A stretch of 64,000 nt of DNA from the NCBI RefSeq assembly GCF_003576645.1, contig NC_044916.1, positions 13,696,528-13,760,527 of the forward strand, in the 5' to 3' direction. Below are positions 22,389 to 33,960 of the stretch, in pieces. The notes beneath the pieces are model-generated. The model did not search any database. It had not been told where the DNA came from and saw nothing but the letters and a program-made list of their open reading frames with translations. The number at the start of each line of letters is the position of its first letter. The stretch's first letter is position 1. A program made the translations under genes and the position numbers. The DNA is from Ipomoea triloba. Its lineage: Eukaryota > Streptophyta > Magnoliopsida > Solanales > Convolvulaceae.

Positions 22389-23826
22389 TGCCAGAAATTT
22401 CAGCTTGGCGCAGTCAGAAAGATTGAGCCGGTAAAGATAGTTCCCGAACTCTTTTTCACTTGAAATTTTTATGGTAGAACCCCAACTTATAGTACTTGAT
22501 GTCCATAAAAAGTTTTGGTCATTTTGATCCACGAATAAACACAGAAAATTACATTTTTGCCCTTGGCAGTGTGCTGTTTTTTTCTCTGGACCAGTTTTAG
22601 AAAAATATGCGAAAACCATACTTATACTACTCCGATCATTATGAAATTTTATATGCGGGTTCTACACTTATAGATATACATGTCAAAAAAAAATGGGATC
22701 AAAATACCTTACCGATTTTTCCCAATAAATCACGGAAGTTACTGCCAGAGACTATCCTTATTTCTTTTCACTATTTTCACAAGTATAAGCCTATATGGAC
22801 ATAAATATAACATATACATGCATATCCAAGCTATGAACATGTATAAAAAAATATTTCCAAAGCTCAAAAACACCATATTTCAACCAAAAATCAATTATCC
22901 AAATTCAAGTGACTAATTCCAACTTAAGGGAATTCCTTACCTTTATAGAAACCTTTAAACCGTACTTAGTTGATGGTGCCTTCCTTGGGTTCCTTCACCA
23001 AAGATCCTAGTAAAACACCATAATATAATGTTTCCATAAATCTTAAGTTCAAGCTTAAGTCTTAGAAGGGATTGATCCGAACAAAACCGAAGTTCTTACC
23101 TAGAGTTGAGCTCTTGGAATTGAAGAAATGCCTAAGGTGTTCTTGGATCACAATGGAAGACTAAGCTAAAATAATTCTCTTCTTCTTCCCCTAAGTGTGT
23201 CTCACGAAAATGAGAGAGAGAGAGATGATCATGTGATCTTGTGTGATATTGTTCTTGAAGATCAAGTAACAAGTGCAACTAGGCCATACCTTCATTAATG
23301 CTTCATTAATTGCTCAATCCAAGCTTAGATTTACTTGCCACATGTCAACACCCCATGGAGTCCTTACAAGATCTCAAATCTAATTGGCCAGTTTATGCTT
23401 AAATCAGATGAATGTTCGGAGGATTATAACTTAATTCGGGGAAAATTCTAATACCAAAATTATCCTAAAAATATTCCCGTCGCAAATCACCAAGTTTGGG
23501 AATTTTTCGGTATTCCGCTAAATATAGGTACAGAGTCCGTAACAACTTATCCCTTACAGTCCATTTGAAATTTTTCTTGAACTAACTAGAAATTCAGGCT
23601 TAATCGTATAATACTTAAAAATCCAAATTCTAGAAAATTCGAACTGAATCTATATCCTTAAAATTTTCTCGGTTCGTGACCGGTACGTAGTTCGCAGCTT
23701 ATCGATAACTAATCCTAAAAAATTATTTCGAGCACCGAACACTCTTCTCTTAAACGTCATAGCTTAAAAAATTTTACATCAATATTCTCGAACCTTAACT
23801 TTGTCGAAAAAACCGAGGGGTTACAT

Positions 23827-25199
23827 TTTGATCCGCGAATAATCACAGAAAATTCCATTTTTTCCCTCGGCAGTGTGCTGTCCAGAATTATTTTCTCTCT
23901 GGACCAGTTTTGGAGAAAAATTCGAAAACCATACTTATACTACTCCGATCATTATGAAATTTTATATGCAGGTTCTACACTTATAGAACTACATGTCTAA
24001 AACAAATAGGATCAAAATACCTTACCAATTTTTCCCAATAAATCTCGGAAGTTACTGCCAGAATCTATCTTGATTTCTTTTCACTATTTTCACAAGTATA
24101 AGCCTATATGGGCATAAATTCAACATATACATGCATAAATTAGCTATGAACATGTATACAAAAATTACCAAAAATCCAAAGTGTAGTTTCTTATGCTAAC
24201 TTGTAGATCCACGAACTTAACACATAATTTCAACGTAAAAATTCCTAGTCATATAATTTACTAGCATTTGTTCACCTCCAAGTGATTGAACCGACTTAAG
24301 GGATTCCTTACCTTTGTAGAAACCTAAAAAAAAAAACGTAAGAGTTGATGATGCCTTCCTTGGAGTCCTTCACCAAAGATCCTAAAAATATCACCATAAC
24401 AACAATATTTTCATGAACCTTAAGTTTAAGCTTAAGTTCTAGGAGGGATTTAACCGAACAAACCAAAGTTCTTACCTACAATAGAGCACTTTGAGTTGAA
24501 GAGATAGCTAGGGAGTTCTTGGATCACAAAGTTAGAAGACTAAGATTTTCCTTCTTCTTTCTTTCCTTTGTATTTTCGAAAATGGGAGAGGGAATGGGAG
24601 AGATGAGAGAGAGATGATGTGAGTTTGGCTTGAGAATTAAGTAACAAGTGCAACATTCCCATACCTATATGACATGCCATTAATGATCCAATCCAAGTGG
24701 GGATTTTGAGTGCCACATGTCAACTCCCTATGGTGTCTCCTTGAAGATCTTAATTTATTTTGCCAGTTTGGGTTTAAATTAGATGAAAGTTCGGAGGATT
24801 ATAGCTTAATTCGGGAAAATCCTAACACCAAAATTATCCTAAAAATAATCCCGTCGATAATCACTAGAATTGGGAATTTTTCGGTATCTCGCGAAATATA
24901 GGTACGAAGTCCATAGCAAATTTCACTCTTACAGTTCGTCTAATTTTTTTCACTGAACTGAGTCGGAAGCTCACGCGTAATCGTATCATGCTTAATAATC
25001 CATTTTCTAGGAAAATTCGAACTGTATATACGTCCTTAAAATTTTACGGTTCGTGACCGGTATGTAAATCGTAACTTATTAATAACTTTCCTTACTAAAA
25101 AAAAAATCCTCTTGAAGTAACGAGAGACCATTTCGTAAATATCGTAGCTTAAAAATATTTTTCGAACTCTAAACTTATCGGAATAGGCGAGGGGTTACA
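23827..25199 (-). mobile_element. Partial LTR of the TGTAACCCC family, minus orientation
   Basis: The plus strand ends GGCGAGGGGTTACA at 25199, the reversed LTR start. It matches the outer ~1.37 kb of the adjacent LTR and stops at TTTGATCCGCG where that LTR begins. The missing remainder is not found left of 20446. The flanks at 20441-20445 (ACAAT) and 25200-25204 (ATTAT) differ, so the pair 20446-25199 is not one clean insertion. Confidence 0.65.
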
Positions 25200-25426
25200 A
25201 TTATTATAAATAATGTTTAATAATTGTCAATTTGTATTCAACAATAAAATTTATAGTTAATTTTTAAGTCAATCATAAAATCTTTTGTGCTGTGGGCACA
25301 TTATTTTTAATTATTTGAGTTTAATAATATTATATCTTATTTATAAAAAAAAATCCAAAGTAATATATTTAGTACTACAGATGTGACTAAGAATTATTTT
25401 AATCGGTGCTTGAAAATGAGTATTTA
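25200..25426. other. AT-rich dispersed repeat fragment
   Basis: In reverse this resembles 56880-57005 (shared TGACTAATACAAATTGACAA, ATTAAACATTATTTATAAT). It is the other half of the repeat seen at 20330-20445, split by the LTRs. Confidence 0.5.
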
Positions 25427-25725
25427 TAAAATTTACGAAACTTATTGTAAATCTGCATAGGAATAGTTTGTATATTTAAATAGAGGGAAAATGTCTGTAA
25501 AAAAGTTAAAACTTTTTAGAATGGATTGCATGATTTTAACTATTTATATTTGTAAGAAAAAAAAATGTATAGAAATTCTAATTTTATAGAGTCTAAAAAA
25601 TGAAAATAAACAAAAATGAAATAAATAAAATAGTTTTTCCCAAAATGGTCCCTTGACTATTCTCAAAATGGTCTCTCAACTATTTCTCAAGGTTTATTAG
25701 GCTAACAATAGATAAATGGACGAAA
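25427..25725 (-). repeat. Right arm of a long inverted repeat
   Basis: Reverse complement of 19727-20012. Beyond it, to about 25880, GGGACCATTTTGGGAAAAA recurs (it is also inside the arm), so the real element end may lie near 25880 with the left end eroded. It is probably a long-TIR DNA element of unknown superfamily. Confidence 0.7.
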
Positions 25726-26956
25726 ACGCCCTCCATTTTAACACTGATTTGACGGAATATGTAACGGAGGACCAAATTAGGTGAGTTTTTGAAAGTCGAG
25801 GGACCACATTAGGTGCAATTGAAAGTCGAAATGCAAAATTGAGAATGAGGAATAGTCGAGGGACCATTTTGGGAAAAAACTCTTTTTTAAAATTAAAAGT
25901 GAATGTTAATTTGAAAATATCAAAATTTTTAGTTCAGTTAACCCGATAAGACCGACAACTCGAGGTTTTAGGATTGGGGCTAAGAATATTAAACTCGACA
26001 AAAAAAAAAAATAGTCCGAACTTATAAAATCGATAACCCGATAAAGCTAGCACAAAACTCAACGGACTAACTCAATTGGTATCTCTAACAATATATACTA
26101 AATCTGATTATTTTTACAAACATACAAAAATATTTTATGTGAAAGACTGGAATTACTCTCAGTAAAAATTAATTTTTAAACATTTTTATATTGTATTGAT
26201 ATCGACATTTTACAAAGTAAAATCAATTCATTCGAATCTCAATCGTGTCCTTTATTTGAACAACATTAGATTTAGACATTGCAACAAAGTGCACAAACTC
26301 TTTGTGGAATCAAAAATGCATTCCTAATAATAATGGGAACATTGGGGAAAATAATATTTTGGTGGGTAGATAAAGAAAAAGACAATTAGGAAACGGCTAA
26401 AAAGCGAATATTTATGGAGCGTCATTGACACGCACTTTGCGTGAAATCTTTTGGCTACTGAATTGAGAAATCAAAGGATCAAAAGTTCCCAGCCCAATTA
26501 GTCATCCTTTGCAAAAGGAATCCAATGCTACGTCTCATTATTTTATGTGCTTAATAAATAATGTTTAATGATTGTGACAAATTTATTATTTTTTAAATGT
26601 TGAATTATCAATTATATGGCCTGACAGGTTGTACTATATAACTCCATAATTTATGCTCCCTCCGTACGAAATATCAAATTACCTCTATTTATATTTTATA
26701 TAAGAAAAACTATCTGAACTTTTAAACAGTATAATTGGATAATTAAACAAAAAAAAAATGTAATCAAGATATTAAACAAGCAAAAAAAAAGTGTGCAAGT
26801 AACATATTTTACCTATTGCTCTAACTAAAATATGTCAAATTGATAAGTTGTCATTTAATATAATTAATTTCAAAATATTAATGTTTACACGGGCGTTATG
26901 TTGTAATGACATATCAAGTTAAAAATAAAAATTTACTTTTATTATTATTATTATTA
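25726..26956. other. AT-rich sequence without recognised gene
   Basis: It holds the outer part of the inverted-repeat element to about 25880, then AT-rich sequence with an ATT run (26938-26959). No conserved frame or RNA gene was seen. Confidence 0.4.
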
Positions 26957-27141
26957 TTAGTATTTTTGCCCGTGCGTTGCACGGAATGGATTTGCTATAT
27001 TATGTTAAGAATATTTAGATCGATATACAATTATGTAAATTATAATATCGAATATTATATAGAGCAATTGAAAAATTGAGTTTGATTGATTATGTTTTAT
27101 GATGTTATCATTGCTTGAATTTGAGCAAATAATTGCCCAAT
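26957..27141 (-). mobile_element. Helitron 3' end, minus orientation
   Basis: On the minus strand this reads as the tail of the Helitron at 18850-19032: ATATCGAT, AATATTCTTAA and the hairpin CCGTGC-aac-GCACGG (26970-26984), then CTAA (26960-26957) followed by T. The homologous tail extends to about 27141. The body of this element was not delimited. Confidence 0.65.
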
Positions 27142-27428
27142 TAATAGTCAATGTGTATATATATGGATCCGGTGGCTGAAACTTTAGACATTTTATATAT
27201 CAATGCTTATGATTTGTATTAATTGAGCTAATTATTTCGTTGTCGTCCAGCAATTCAGTTATAGAAATTTATACGAATGATATGTTTTCTATGTAAATAT
27301 ATAGCAATTTTGTAATTATTAGTCAATTATACTAATATATGTGTAATTAATTTTTTAGTTATCATAATAATTATTAGGCAATTATACTAATATCGTACAA
27401 TTATAATTTTATACTTTAAGTATAAAAA
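27142..27428. other. AT-rich sequence between two Helitron ends
   Basis: AATAATTATTAGGCAATTAT-type sequence, seen elsewhere in Helitron-associated flanks. No gene. Confidence 0.4.
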
Positions 27429-27544
27429 TCTATTCTATATATAAAAACAATATCCTCCTCCCAAACTTTCCTGCCCAAAGTTAGTGGTATTTTGGTAAAA
27501 TCAACTATTTTATTTATTTATTTATTGTTATACTAATTTATTAA
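27429..27544 (+). mobile_element. Helitron 5' end, copy 3
   Basis: After an A the sequence reads TCTATTCTATATATAAAAAC and then CAATATCCTCCTCCCAAAC. This is the same 5' terminus as at 32663 (TCTATACTATATATAAAAAC). Helitrons start with TC after A. The element continues right of the nested LTR at 28308 and probably includes the RPA-like gene. Confidence 0.6.
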
Positions 27545-28307
27545 TGTAACACCCCAATTTTCACATCTGGGATTTATTACAAAATCCTAATATTACAATA
27601 CGTTGCGGAAGCGTCTAACCAGCAGAAAACTCGGTGTTACCGCCACGCTCAGGTATCTCTCCTATACCCAAACGTTAAGGCTAAACTTACAACATCGACA
27701 TCCACTCCCATCTTGTTTAGAGCTCATCGGGCTACTAGAGTCCACACTAATCTGCATCTAATAAAGGACACAATGAAGTGTAGTTAGCGCGACGGCTAAG
27801 TAAGAAAATCCATTTGTCACTTAAAAGTAGACAAAGGTTTGAAAACATTTTTAGTTTAGAAGTTTAAAAAAAAAAATCATTTTCATGTCCTTTCAGACAA
27901 GTTTGCAAAACTTTCATTTCCAAGAATTTCATCATTTGCAAATAGAACCGCAGCTCTAATGCTCATAATAATCTGAACCGCAGCCCAGAGTAACAATAAT
28001 TTTCATAGTCAAAAATTCACTTAGTTTCCCCTGAGTAAGCACGAGGCTTTCTTTTTTTNTTTTCTTGAACTAACTAGAAGTTCAGGCTTAATCGTATGAT
28101 ATTTAATAATCCCAATTCTAGAAAATTCGAACTGAATCTATATCCTTAAAATTTTCTCGGTTCGTGACCGGTGCGTAGTTCGCAGCCTATCGATAACTAA
28201 TCCTTAAAAAAAATTATTTCGAGCATCAAACCGTCTTCTCTTAAATGTCATAACTTAAAGACCTATTTTCCGAACCTCAAACTTATCGGAAAATACGAGG
28301 GGTTACA
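27545..28307 (-). mobile_element. Solo LTR, TGTAACCCC family, minus orientation, with assembly break
   Basis: The plus strand runs TGTAACACCCC ... CGAGGGGTTACA and is flanked by 5-bp repeats ATTAA (27540-27544 and 28308-28312). It corresponds to the two ends of the LTR at 15876-18306. About 1.6 kb of the middle is missing at a single N (28059), so the assembly has joined two contigs here. Biologically it is a full-length solo LTR nested in a Helitron. Confidence 0.8.
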
Positions 28308-28564
28308 ATTAATCTATTAATTATCCATATATATTTATTCACCTATAATATTATTATGGTAAAATGATAAATAGGTAATATAATATGATTGGTGTGATAT
28401 AATTGGTGATTGAATAATTGGTGATATAATTGGTGTGATATAATTGGTGATATATATTTGTAATATATGTAATAGTATAACATTTGCTATTTAAATAGAC
28501 CATTCTGCTTGGTATTGTCAATAGCCATCGAATTCCTGTACTCTCTTATTTACACCGAATAGCA

Positions 28565-29054
28565 ATGGCTTCACTTCACTCTGAACTTCACCTTAGGCTC
28601 ATATGGAATATCATCAAGCTTAGAGTGCTCCCTGTCGTTCATCATTCAGAGACAAGAGATTCTGAAAAAATAAACTCCATAAAGTGTGTGGTCCATGATT
28701 TTGAGGTATTTTTTTTACTATAATATTAATATTTATGCATATTTGTAGTTTTTTTCACAAATTTAGGGAACCTTTATACACATGCATATTCCTGAAGAGT
28801 TTGTTCAAAGGTGGTTCAAGAAATTTAAAGAAGGTGGAGTATATCGAATTTGTAGATTTCAAGTGGTTTATAATACATACAAAAACAAAACTACAACACA
28901 CAGGTATATGCTCAAATTTTCTGAAAAAACCACTGTCGGAGTATTGAAGGATCTAGATTTACCTAGATATATTTATGACAGGGAAGATTACAATTTTTTT
29001 GAAGAGGAATGTGATTCAAAAAATGAGGAATCTGTTAACACCTCTCAAGTTTGA
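28565..29054 (+). CDS. RPA70-like/DUF223-type OB-fold protein of a Helitron (two exons)
   Basis: Two exons give a 142-residue protein: 28565-28705 (47 codons, MASLHSELHL...VVHDFE) and 28767-29054 (95 codons plus stop). The intron 28706-28766 has GT...AG ends and is T-rich, in phase 0. The protein has the pattern of the plant replication protein A/DUF223 OB fold: an N-terminal LHLRLIWNIIKLRVL strand, then DFEGTFIHMHIPEEFVQRW, FKEGGVYRICRFQVV and HRYMLKF. Such single-stranded-DNA-binding proteins are often carried by plant Helitrons, and it lies downstream of a Helitron 5' end (27429). It is much shorter than RPA70 itself and ends in an acidic tail. Function in transposition is inferred. Confidence 0.65.
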
Positions 29055-29715
29055 AATAGTTATCCAAAAATTCAAATAGTTATTATTCTATAAAATAAAA
29101 TGCTATTAAAATTAGTTATTTCTTATATTAGTCATTGTTCCTATGTAATACGCATTTCACACTTACAATGGCACATCCAATGGTCGTGTTCATAACAATT
29201 TAACAGTAATTGTTTTCTTGGAATTTTCTTGGATCGTCAGGGTCTTCAAACGGATAAGCACCAACCAACATCACCTCTGCAACCTTTTCAATAAAAAAAA
29301 CATACAGATCATACCCTGAATTCAAATCTGGGCAATTAACTACTCCGTATTTGTTTAACCATATCAGATTATCAACTAAATAACCATATTATTGGAATTA
29401 AAAATTAAATCAAGAATGAGATATCATTGAAATTGAAAATTATAGAACAATATCTATTAATTACATTAAGTATAATGCACATATATGTATTCATCTATAA
29501 TAAAATACAAATTTATTGTATTTTAATTTCAAACCATTTATAACCAATATGCAAATGGTAATAATAGAAAAATAAAAAAGAATTTCTGATAAGGAAGCCT
29601 AATAAAATACAAATTTATTGTATTTTAATTATTAACCATTTATAACCAAAATTCAAATGGTACTAAAAGTAAAAAAAATAAAAAAAACCAAACATCTTGC
29701 CATTTGTTTGTAAAT
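29055..29715. other. AT-rich sequence with hairpin repeats
   Basis: After the gene, the hairpin motif AATACAAATTTATTGTATTT occurs near 29507 and 29600, each followed by CCATTTATAACCAA. An N at 29716 ends the segment. Confidence 0.5.
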
Positions 29716-29716
29716 N

Positions 29717-31372
29717 TTTTCTTGAACTAACTAGAAGTTCAGGCTTAATCGTATGATATTTAATAATCCCAATTCTAGAAAATTCGAACTGAATCTATAT
29801 CCTTAAAATTTTCTCGGTTCGTGACCGGTGCGTAGTTCGCAGCCTATCGATAACTAATCCTTAAAAAAAATTATTTCGAGCATCAAACCGTCTTCTCTTA
29901 AATGTCATAACTTAAAGACCTATTTTCCGAACCTCAAACTTATCGGAAAATACGAGGGGTTACAATTAATCTATTAATTATCCATATATATTTATTCACC
30001 TATAATATTATTATGGTAAAATGATAAATAGGTAATATAATATGATTGGTGTGATATAATTGGTGATTGAATAATTGGTGATATAATTGGTGTGATATAA
30101 TTGGTGATATATATTTGTAATATATGTAATAGTATAACATTTGCTATTTAAATAGACCATTCTGCTTGGTATTGTCAATAGCCATCGAATTCCTGTACTC
30201 TCTTATTTACACCGAATAGCAATGGCTTCACTTCACTCTGAACTTCACCTTAGGCTCATATGGAATATCATCAAGCTTAGAGTGCTCCCTGTCGTTCATC
30301 ATTCAGAGACAAGAGATTCTGAAAAAATAAACTCCATAAAGTGTGTGGTCCATGATTTTGAGGTATTTTTTTTACTATAATATTAATATTTATGCATATT
30401 TGTAGTTTTTTTCACAAATTTAGGGAACCTTTATACACATGCATATTCCTGAAGAGTTTGTTCAAAGGTGGTTCAAGAAATTTAAAGAAGGTGGAGTATA
30501 TCGAATTTGTAGATTTCAAGTGGTTTATAATACATACAAAAACAAAACTACAACACACAGGTATATGCTCAAATTTTCTGAAAAAACCACTGTCGGAGTA
30601 TTGAAGGATCTAGATTTACCTAGATATATTTATGACAGGGAAGATTACAATTTTTTTGAAGAGGAATGTGATTCAAAAAATGAGGAATCTGTTAACACCT
30701 CTCAAGTTTGAAATAGTTATCCAAAAATTCAAATAGTTATTATTCTATAAAATAAAATGCTATTAAAATTAGTTATTTCTTATATTAGTCATTGTTCCTA
30801 TGTAATACGCATTTCACACTTACAATGGCACATCCAATGGTCGTGTTCATAACAATTTAACAGTAATTGTTTTCTTGGAATTTTCTTGGATCGTCAGGGT
30901 CTTCAAACGGATAAGCACCAACCAACATCACCTCTGCAACCTTTTCAATAAAAAAAACATACAGATCATACCCTGAATTCAAATCTGGGCAATTAACTAC
31001 TCCGTATTTGTTTAACCATATCAGATTATCAACTAAATAACCATATTATTGGAATTAAAAATTAAATCAAGAATGAGATATCATTGAAATTGAAAATTAT
31101 AGAACAATATCTATTAATTACATTAAGTATAATGCACATATATGTATTCATCTATAATAAAATACAAATTTATTGTATTTTAATTTCAAACCATTTATAA
31201 CCAATATGCAAATGGTAATAATAGAAAAATAAAAAAGAATTTCTGATAAGGAAGCCTAATAAAATACAAATTTATTGTATTTTAATTATTAACCATTTAT
31301 AACCAAAATTCAAATGGTACTAAAAGTAAAAAAAATAAAAAAAACCAAACATCTTGCCATTTGTTTGTAAAT
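29717..31372. repeat. Second copy of the 28060-29715 segment
   Basis: It begins with the same LTR-internal point, including the LTR end CGAGGGGTTACA near 29964, and reproduces the flank, gene and hairpin repeats. The sequence then runs on without a break, so this is probably the true placement. Confidence 0.85.
30222..30711 (+). CDS. RPA70-like/DUF223-type OB-fold protein, second assembled copy
   Basis: Same gene as at 28565-29054, with exons 30222-30362 and 30424-30711 and no change in the predicted 142-residue protein. Being identical and next to an N, it is most likely the same locus assembled twice. See the first copy for domain evidence. Confidence 0.6.
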
Positions 31373-32662
31373 ATAATGTTAATGCTGATATCACGTCAAC
31401 TTAATTAGGGTGATGGGATTGAAATTATGTTACGGTCCTTACGGAGTAATTATATGTATTAATTAAAATTAAAATTAATTAATTAATTAATTATTAATCT
31501 ATACTTATAATAAAATACAAAATTTATTATAAACAACCTAATAATAATAATAATATCTATTAATTACATTAAGTATAATGCACATATATGTATTAATCTA
31601 TAATAAAATGCAAATTTTTTGTATTTTAATTTCTGACCATTTATAACCAAAATTCAAATGATAATATCCTACTAAAGTGGTCAAACTTATTCCATTTTAT
31701 TCATATGCAATATTATTGGAATTGAAAATTAAATCAAGAATGAGATATCATTGAAATTGAAAATTATAGAACAATATCTATTAATTACATAAAGTATAAT
31801 ACACATATATGTATTCATCTATAATAAAATACAAATTTATTGTATTTTAATTTCTAACCATTTATAACCAATATTCAAAAGGTAATAATAGAAACATAAA
31901 AAAAGAATTCCTGATAAGGAAGCCTAATAAAATACAAATTTATTGTATTTTAATTATTAACCATTTATAACCAAAATTCAAATGGTAATAAAAAAAAATT
32001 AAAAAAATTCAAACCTCTTGCCATTTGTTTGTAAATATAATGTTAATGCTGATATCACGTCAACTTAATTAGGATGATTGGATTGAAATTATGTTACGGT
32101 CCTTACGGAGTAATTTTATGTATTAATTAAAATTAAAATTAATTAATTAATTAATTATTAATTATTAATGTATATCTATAATAAAATACAAAATTTATTA
32201 TAAACAACCTAATAATAATAATAACACTCAATTCCCTAATTCCACCTTTTCAAACACACCCCAAGATCAACTAATTAACCATTGATTCAAACCTAGAAAT
32301 GTGGTTTTGATTATTACAATTTCTGGTAATATTTATCTAAATGAATTGTATAATGCACATATATGTATTAATCTATAATAAAATACAAATTTATTGTATT
32401 TTAATTTCTGAGCATTTATAACCAAATTTGTAGTACATTTTGGAATTATATATTATATATTATATATTATATATGATAAAAAAGTGAAAAATTCAAATGG
32501 TAATAAAAGAAAAATAAAAAAGAATTCCTGATAAGGAAGCCTAATAAAATACAAATTTATTGTATTTTAATTATTAACCATTTATAACAAAAATTCAAAT
32601 GGTAATAAAAGAAAAATAAAAAAAAATTCAAACCTCTTGCCATTTGTTTGTAAATATCTATA
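31373..32662. repeat. AT-rich array of hairpin-containing repeats
   Basis: Partial units beginning TATCTATTAATTACATTAAG repeat (about 31096, 31555, 31776). They contain AATACAAATTTATTGTATTT hairpins near 31592 (variant), 31822, 31927, 32378 and 32545, and a GTTACGGTCCTTACGGAGTA block at about 31429 and 32093. (TATAT)n-like runs lie at 32448-32474. No coding content. The array ends where Helitron copy 2 starts. Confidence 0.6.
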
Positions 32663-33419
32663 TCTATACTATATATAAAAACATTATCCTCCTCCAAAAT
32701 TTTCCGCCCAAACGTAGGGGCATTTTAGTAATATGGTAATTATTATTCTAATTATAATTAATTAATATTATTCTATCATAATATTAGTAATTATGGTAAT
32801 CATAATATATTAATAATAGTATAGATTGGTAATTAGTTATTAGTAATTATGGTATTTCCTTATAGTAATTATGGTAATTATTATGGTAGTATATTTGTAT
32901 TTTATAGATTAATTCATATACGTGCATTAATGTAATACCACTGAAAAATGTTTGTGGTAATTAATTATTCTGATAGTATATTTATATTTTATAGATTAAT
33001 ACATATATGTGCATTAATGTAATACCACTTAAAATTGTTTATGGTAATTAATTATTATGATAATATATATATTTGTATTTCATATAGATTAATACATATA
33101 CATGCATTAATGTAATACCACTGACAAATGTTTATGGTATAGATTTATTTATTTATTTATTATGGTAGAATAAGAATCGATATAATAATATATAAAAATA
33201 TATTAGTTATAATTGTATGGAATTCTATTAATTATAATTGAATTCCATATATATTATATTCCAATACCTATTTGTTTACAATTCCATTTATTTATTACCA
33301 AATTAGCAATTATTACCAAAAGATATGTTATTATTATGTTAATGGTGAAAACATATGGATGGTAATCAAATGAATTACCAATTATTACCAATTAACAATA
33401 ATATCTCTGCATCTCTCTC

Positions 33420-33960
33420 TTTATGGCTATACAAGAAGAAACTCAGTCCACCACCACCACCACCAATTTTAATCTCTCTTAGTTCTGTTGTTTTTCGTTT
33501 GTGAAAACATCAATGTACATAGGAAGAACCACCCTTTTCCCTAAAAGTCTGATGTATTTACTGCTTTTTTTTTTTTTAATGTTCTTATCTTATCTTTTTT
33601 TTTTTTGGTTACATTCATTGCAGGTTCTTATATTTTGCAATCACAAGCGCTAGGGTTAATTGTTGGTAGCTTCAATTGTCGAAATGTAAGCTAATTTGTC
33701 AAATAACTAAAACTTTTATTCTAAGTATTAACTATTCTTTTTTAATTGATTTTTTTAACTATTCTTTTATATTTGAAATCTTATATTTCCAGCTCTCTTG
33801 ATTCTTTAATTATAAATGCAGATATTTGGAGCCTAATAAGCAATGTGATGCAAAAGATAATGGATATGTTATGAGATGGATATGAAAGTTGAGAAGCAAT
33901 TAATAAAATATTTTCCTGTTGAAATCATAGACATTTTATGTTTTTTGGGCATTTAAGATT
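33420..33960 (+). ncRNA. Transcript-like unit of Helitron copy 2
   Basis: Counterpart of 10690-11200. The leader with CCACCACCACCACC, acceptor (to 33623), 62-bp exon-like block (33624-33685), donor GTAAGC (33686) and AATAAA (about 33902) are kept. The TATA box has lost AAATA, so promoter activity may differ. Non-coding by inspection. Confidence 0.35.

Larger units (their letters stand above)
20446..23826 (-). mobile_element. LTR of the TGTAACCCC family, minus orientation (3.4 kb)
   Basis: On the plus strand the block runs TGTAACACCCCGG ... CCGAGGGGTTACA, the reverse of the LTR at 15876-18306. It shares many internal blocks with it (GATTTGCGACGGGAAT in reverse, ACCGATTTTTCCCAATAAAT, and a CAGCTTGGCGCAGTC block). 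It is longer than that LTR, partly through a CpG-rich segment at 22201-22388. No coding region belongs to it. Immediately to its right, a second partial copy continues in the same orientation, so this LTR appears inserted into, or recombined with, another copy. Confidence 0.75.
28060..29715. repeat. Segment repeated at 29717-31372 (likely assembly duplication)
   Basis: 1656 bp repeat with an offset of exactly 1657 bp, and the RPA-like frames are identical. Both copies begin directly after a single N, at the same internal point of the LTR. This is the pattern of one contig placed twice rather than of a biological tandem. Confidence 0.85.

Noticed and set aside
22196..22619. Arginine-rich frames over the CpG-rich segment
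   Set aside because: Overlapping frames in GC-rich non-coding LTR sequence; no domain and not conserved in the related LTR.
20446..25199. One complete LTR retrotransposon with two LTRs
   Set aside because: The two LTR copies abut without internal region, primer site or polypurine tract, and the outer flanks do not match as TSDs.
32448..32474. CRISPR-like or satellite array in the TATAT repeats
   Set aside because: Simple-sequence repeat in a plant nuclear context, with no spacers.
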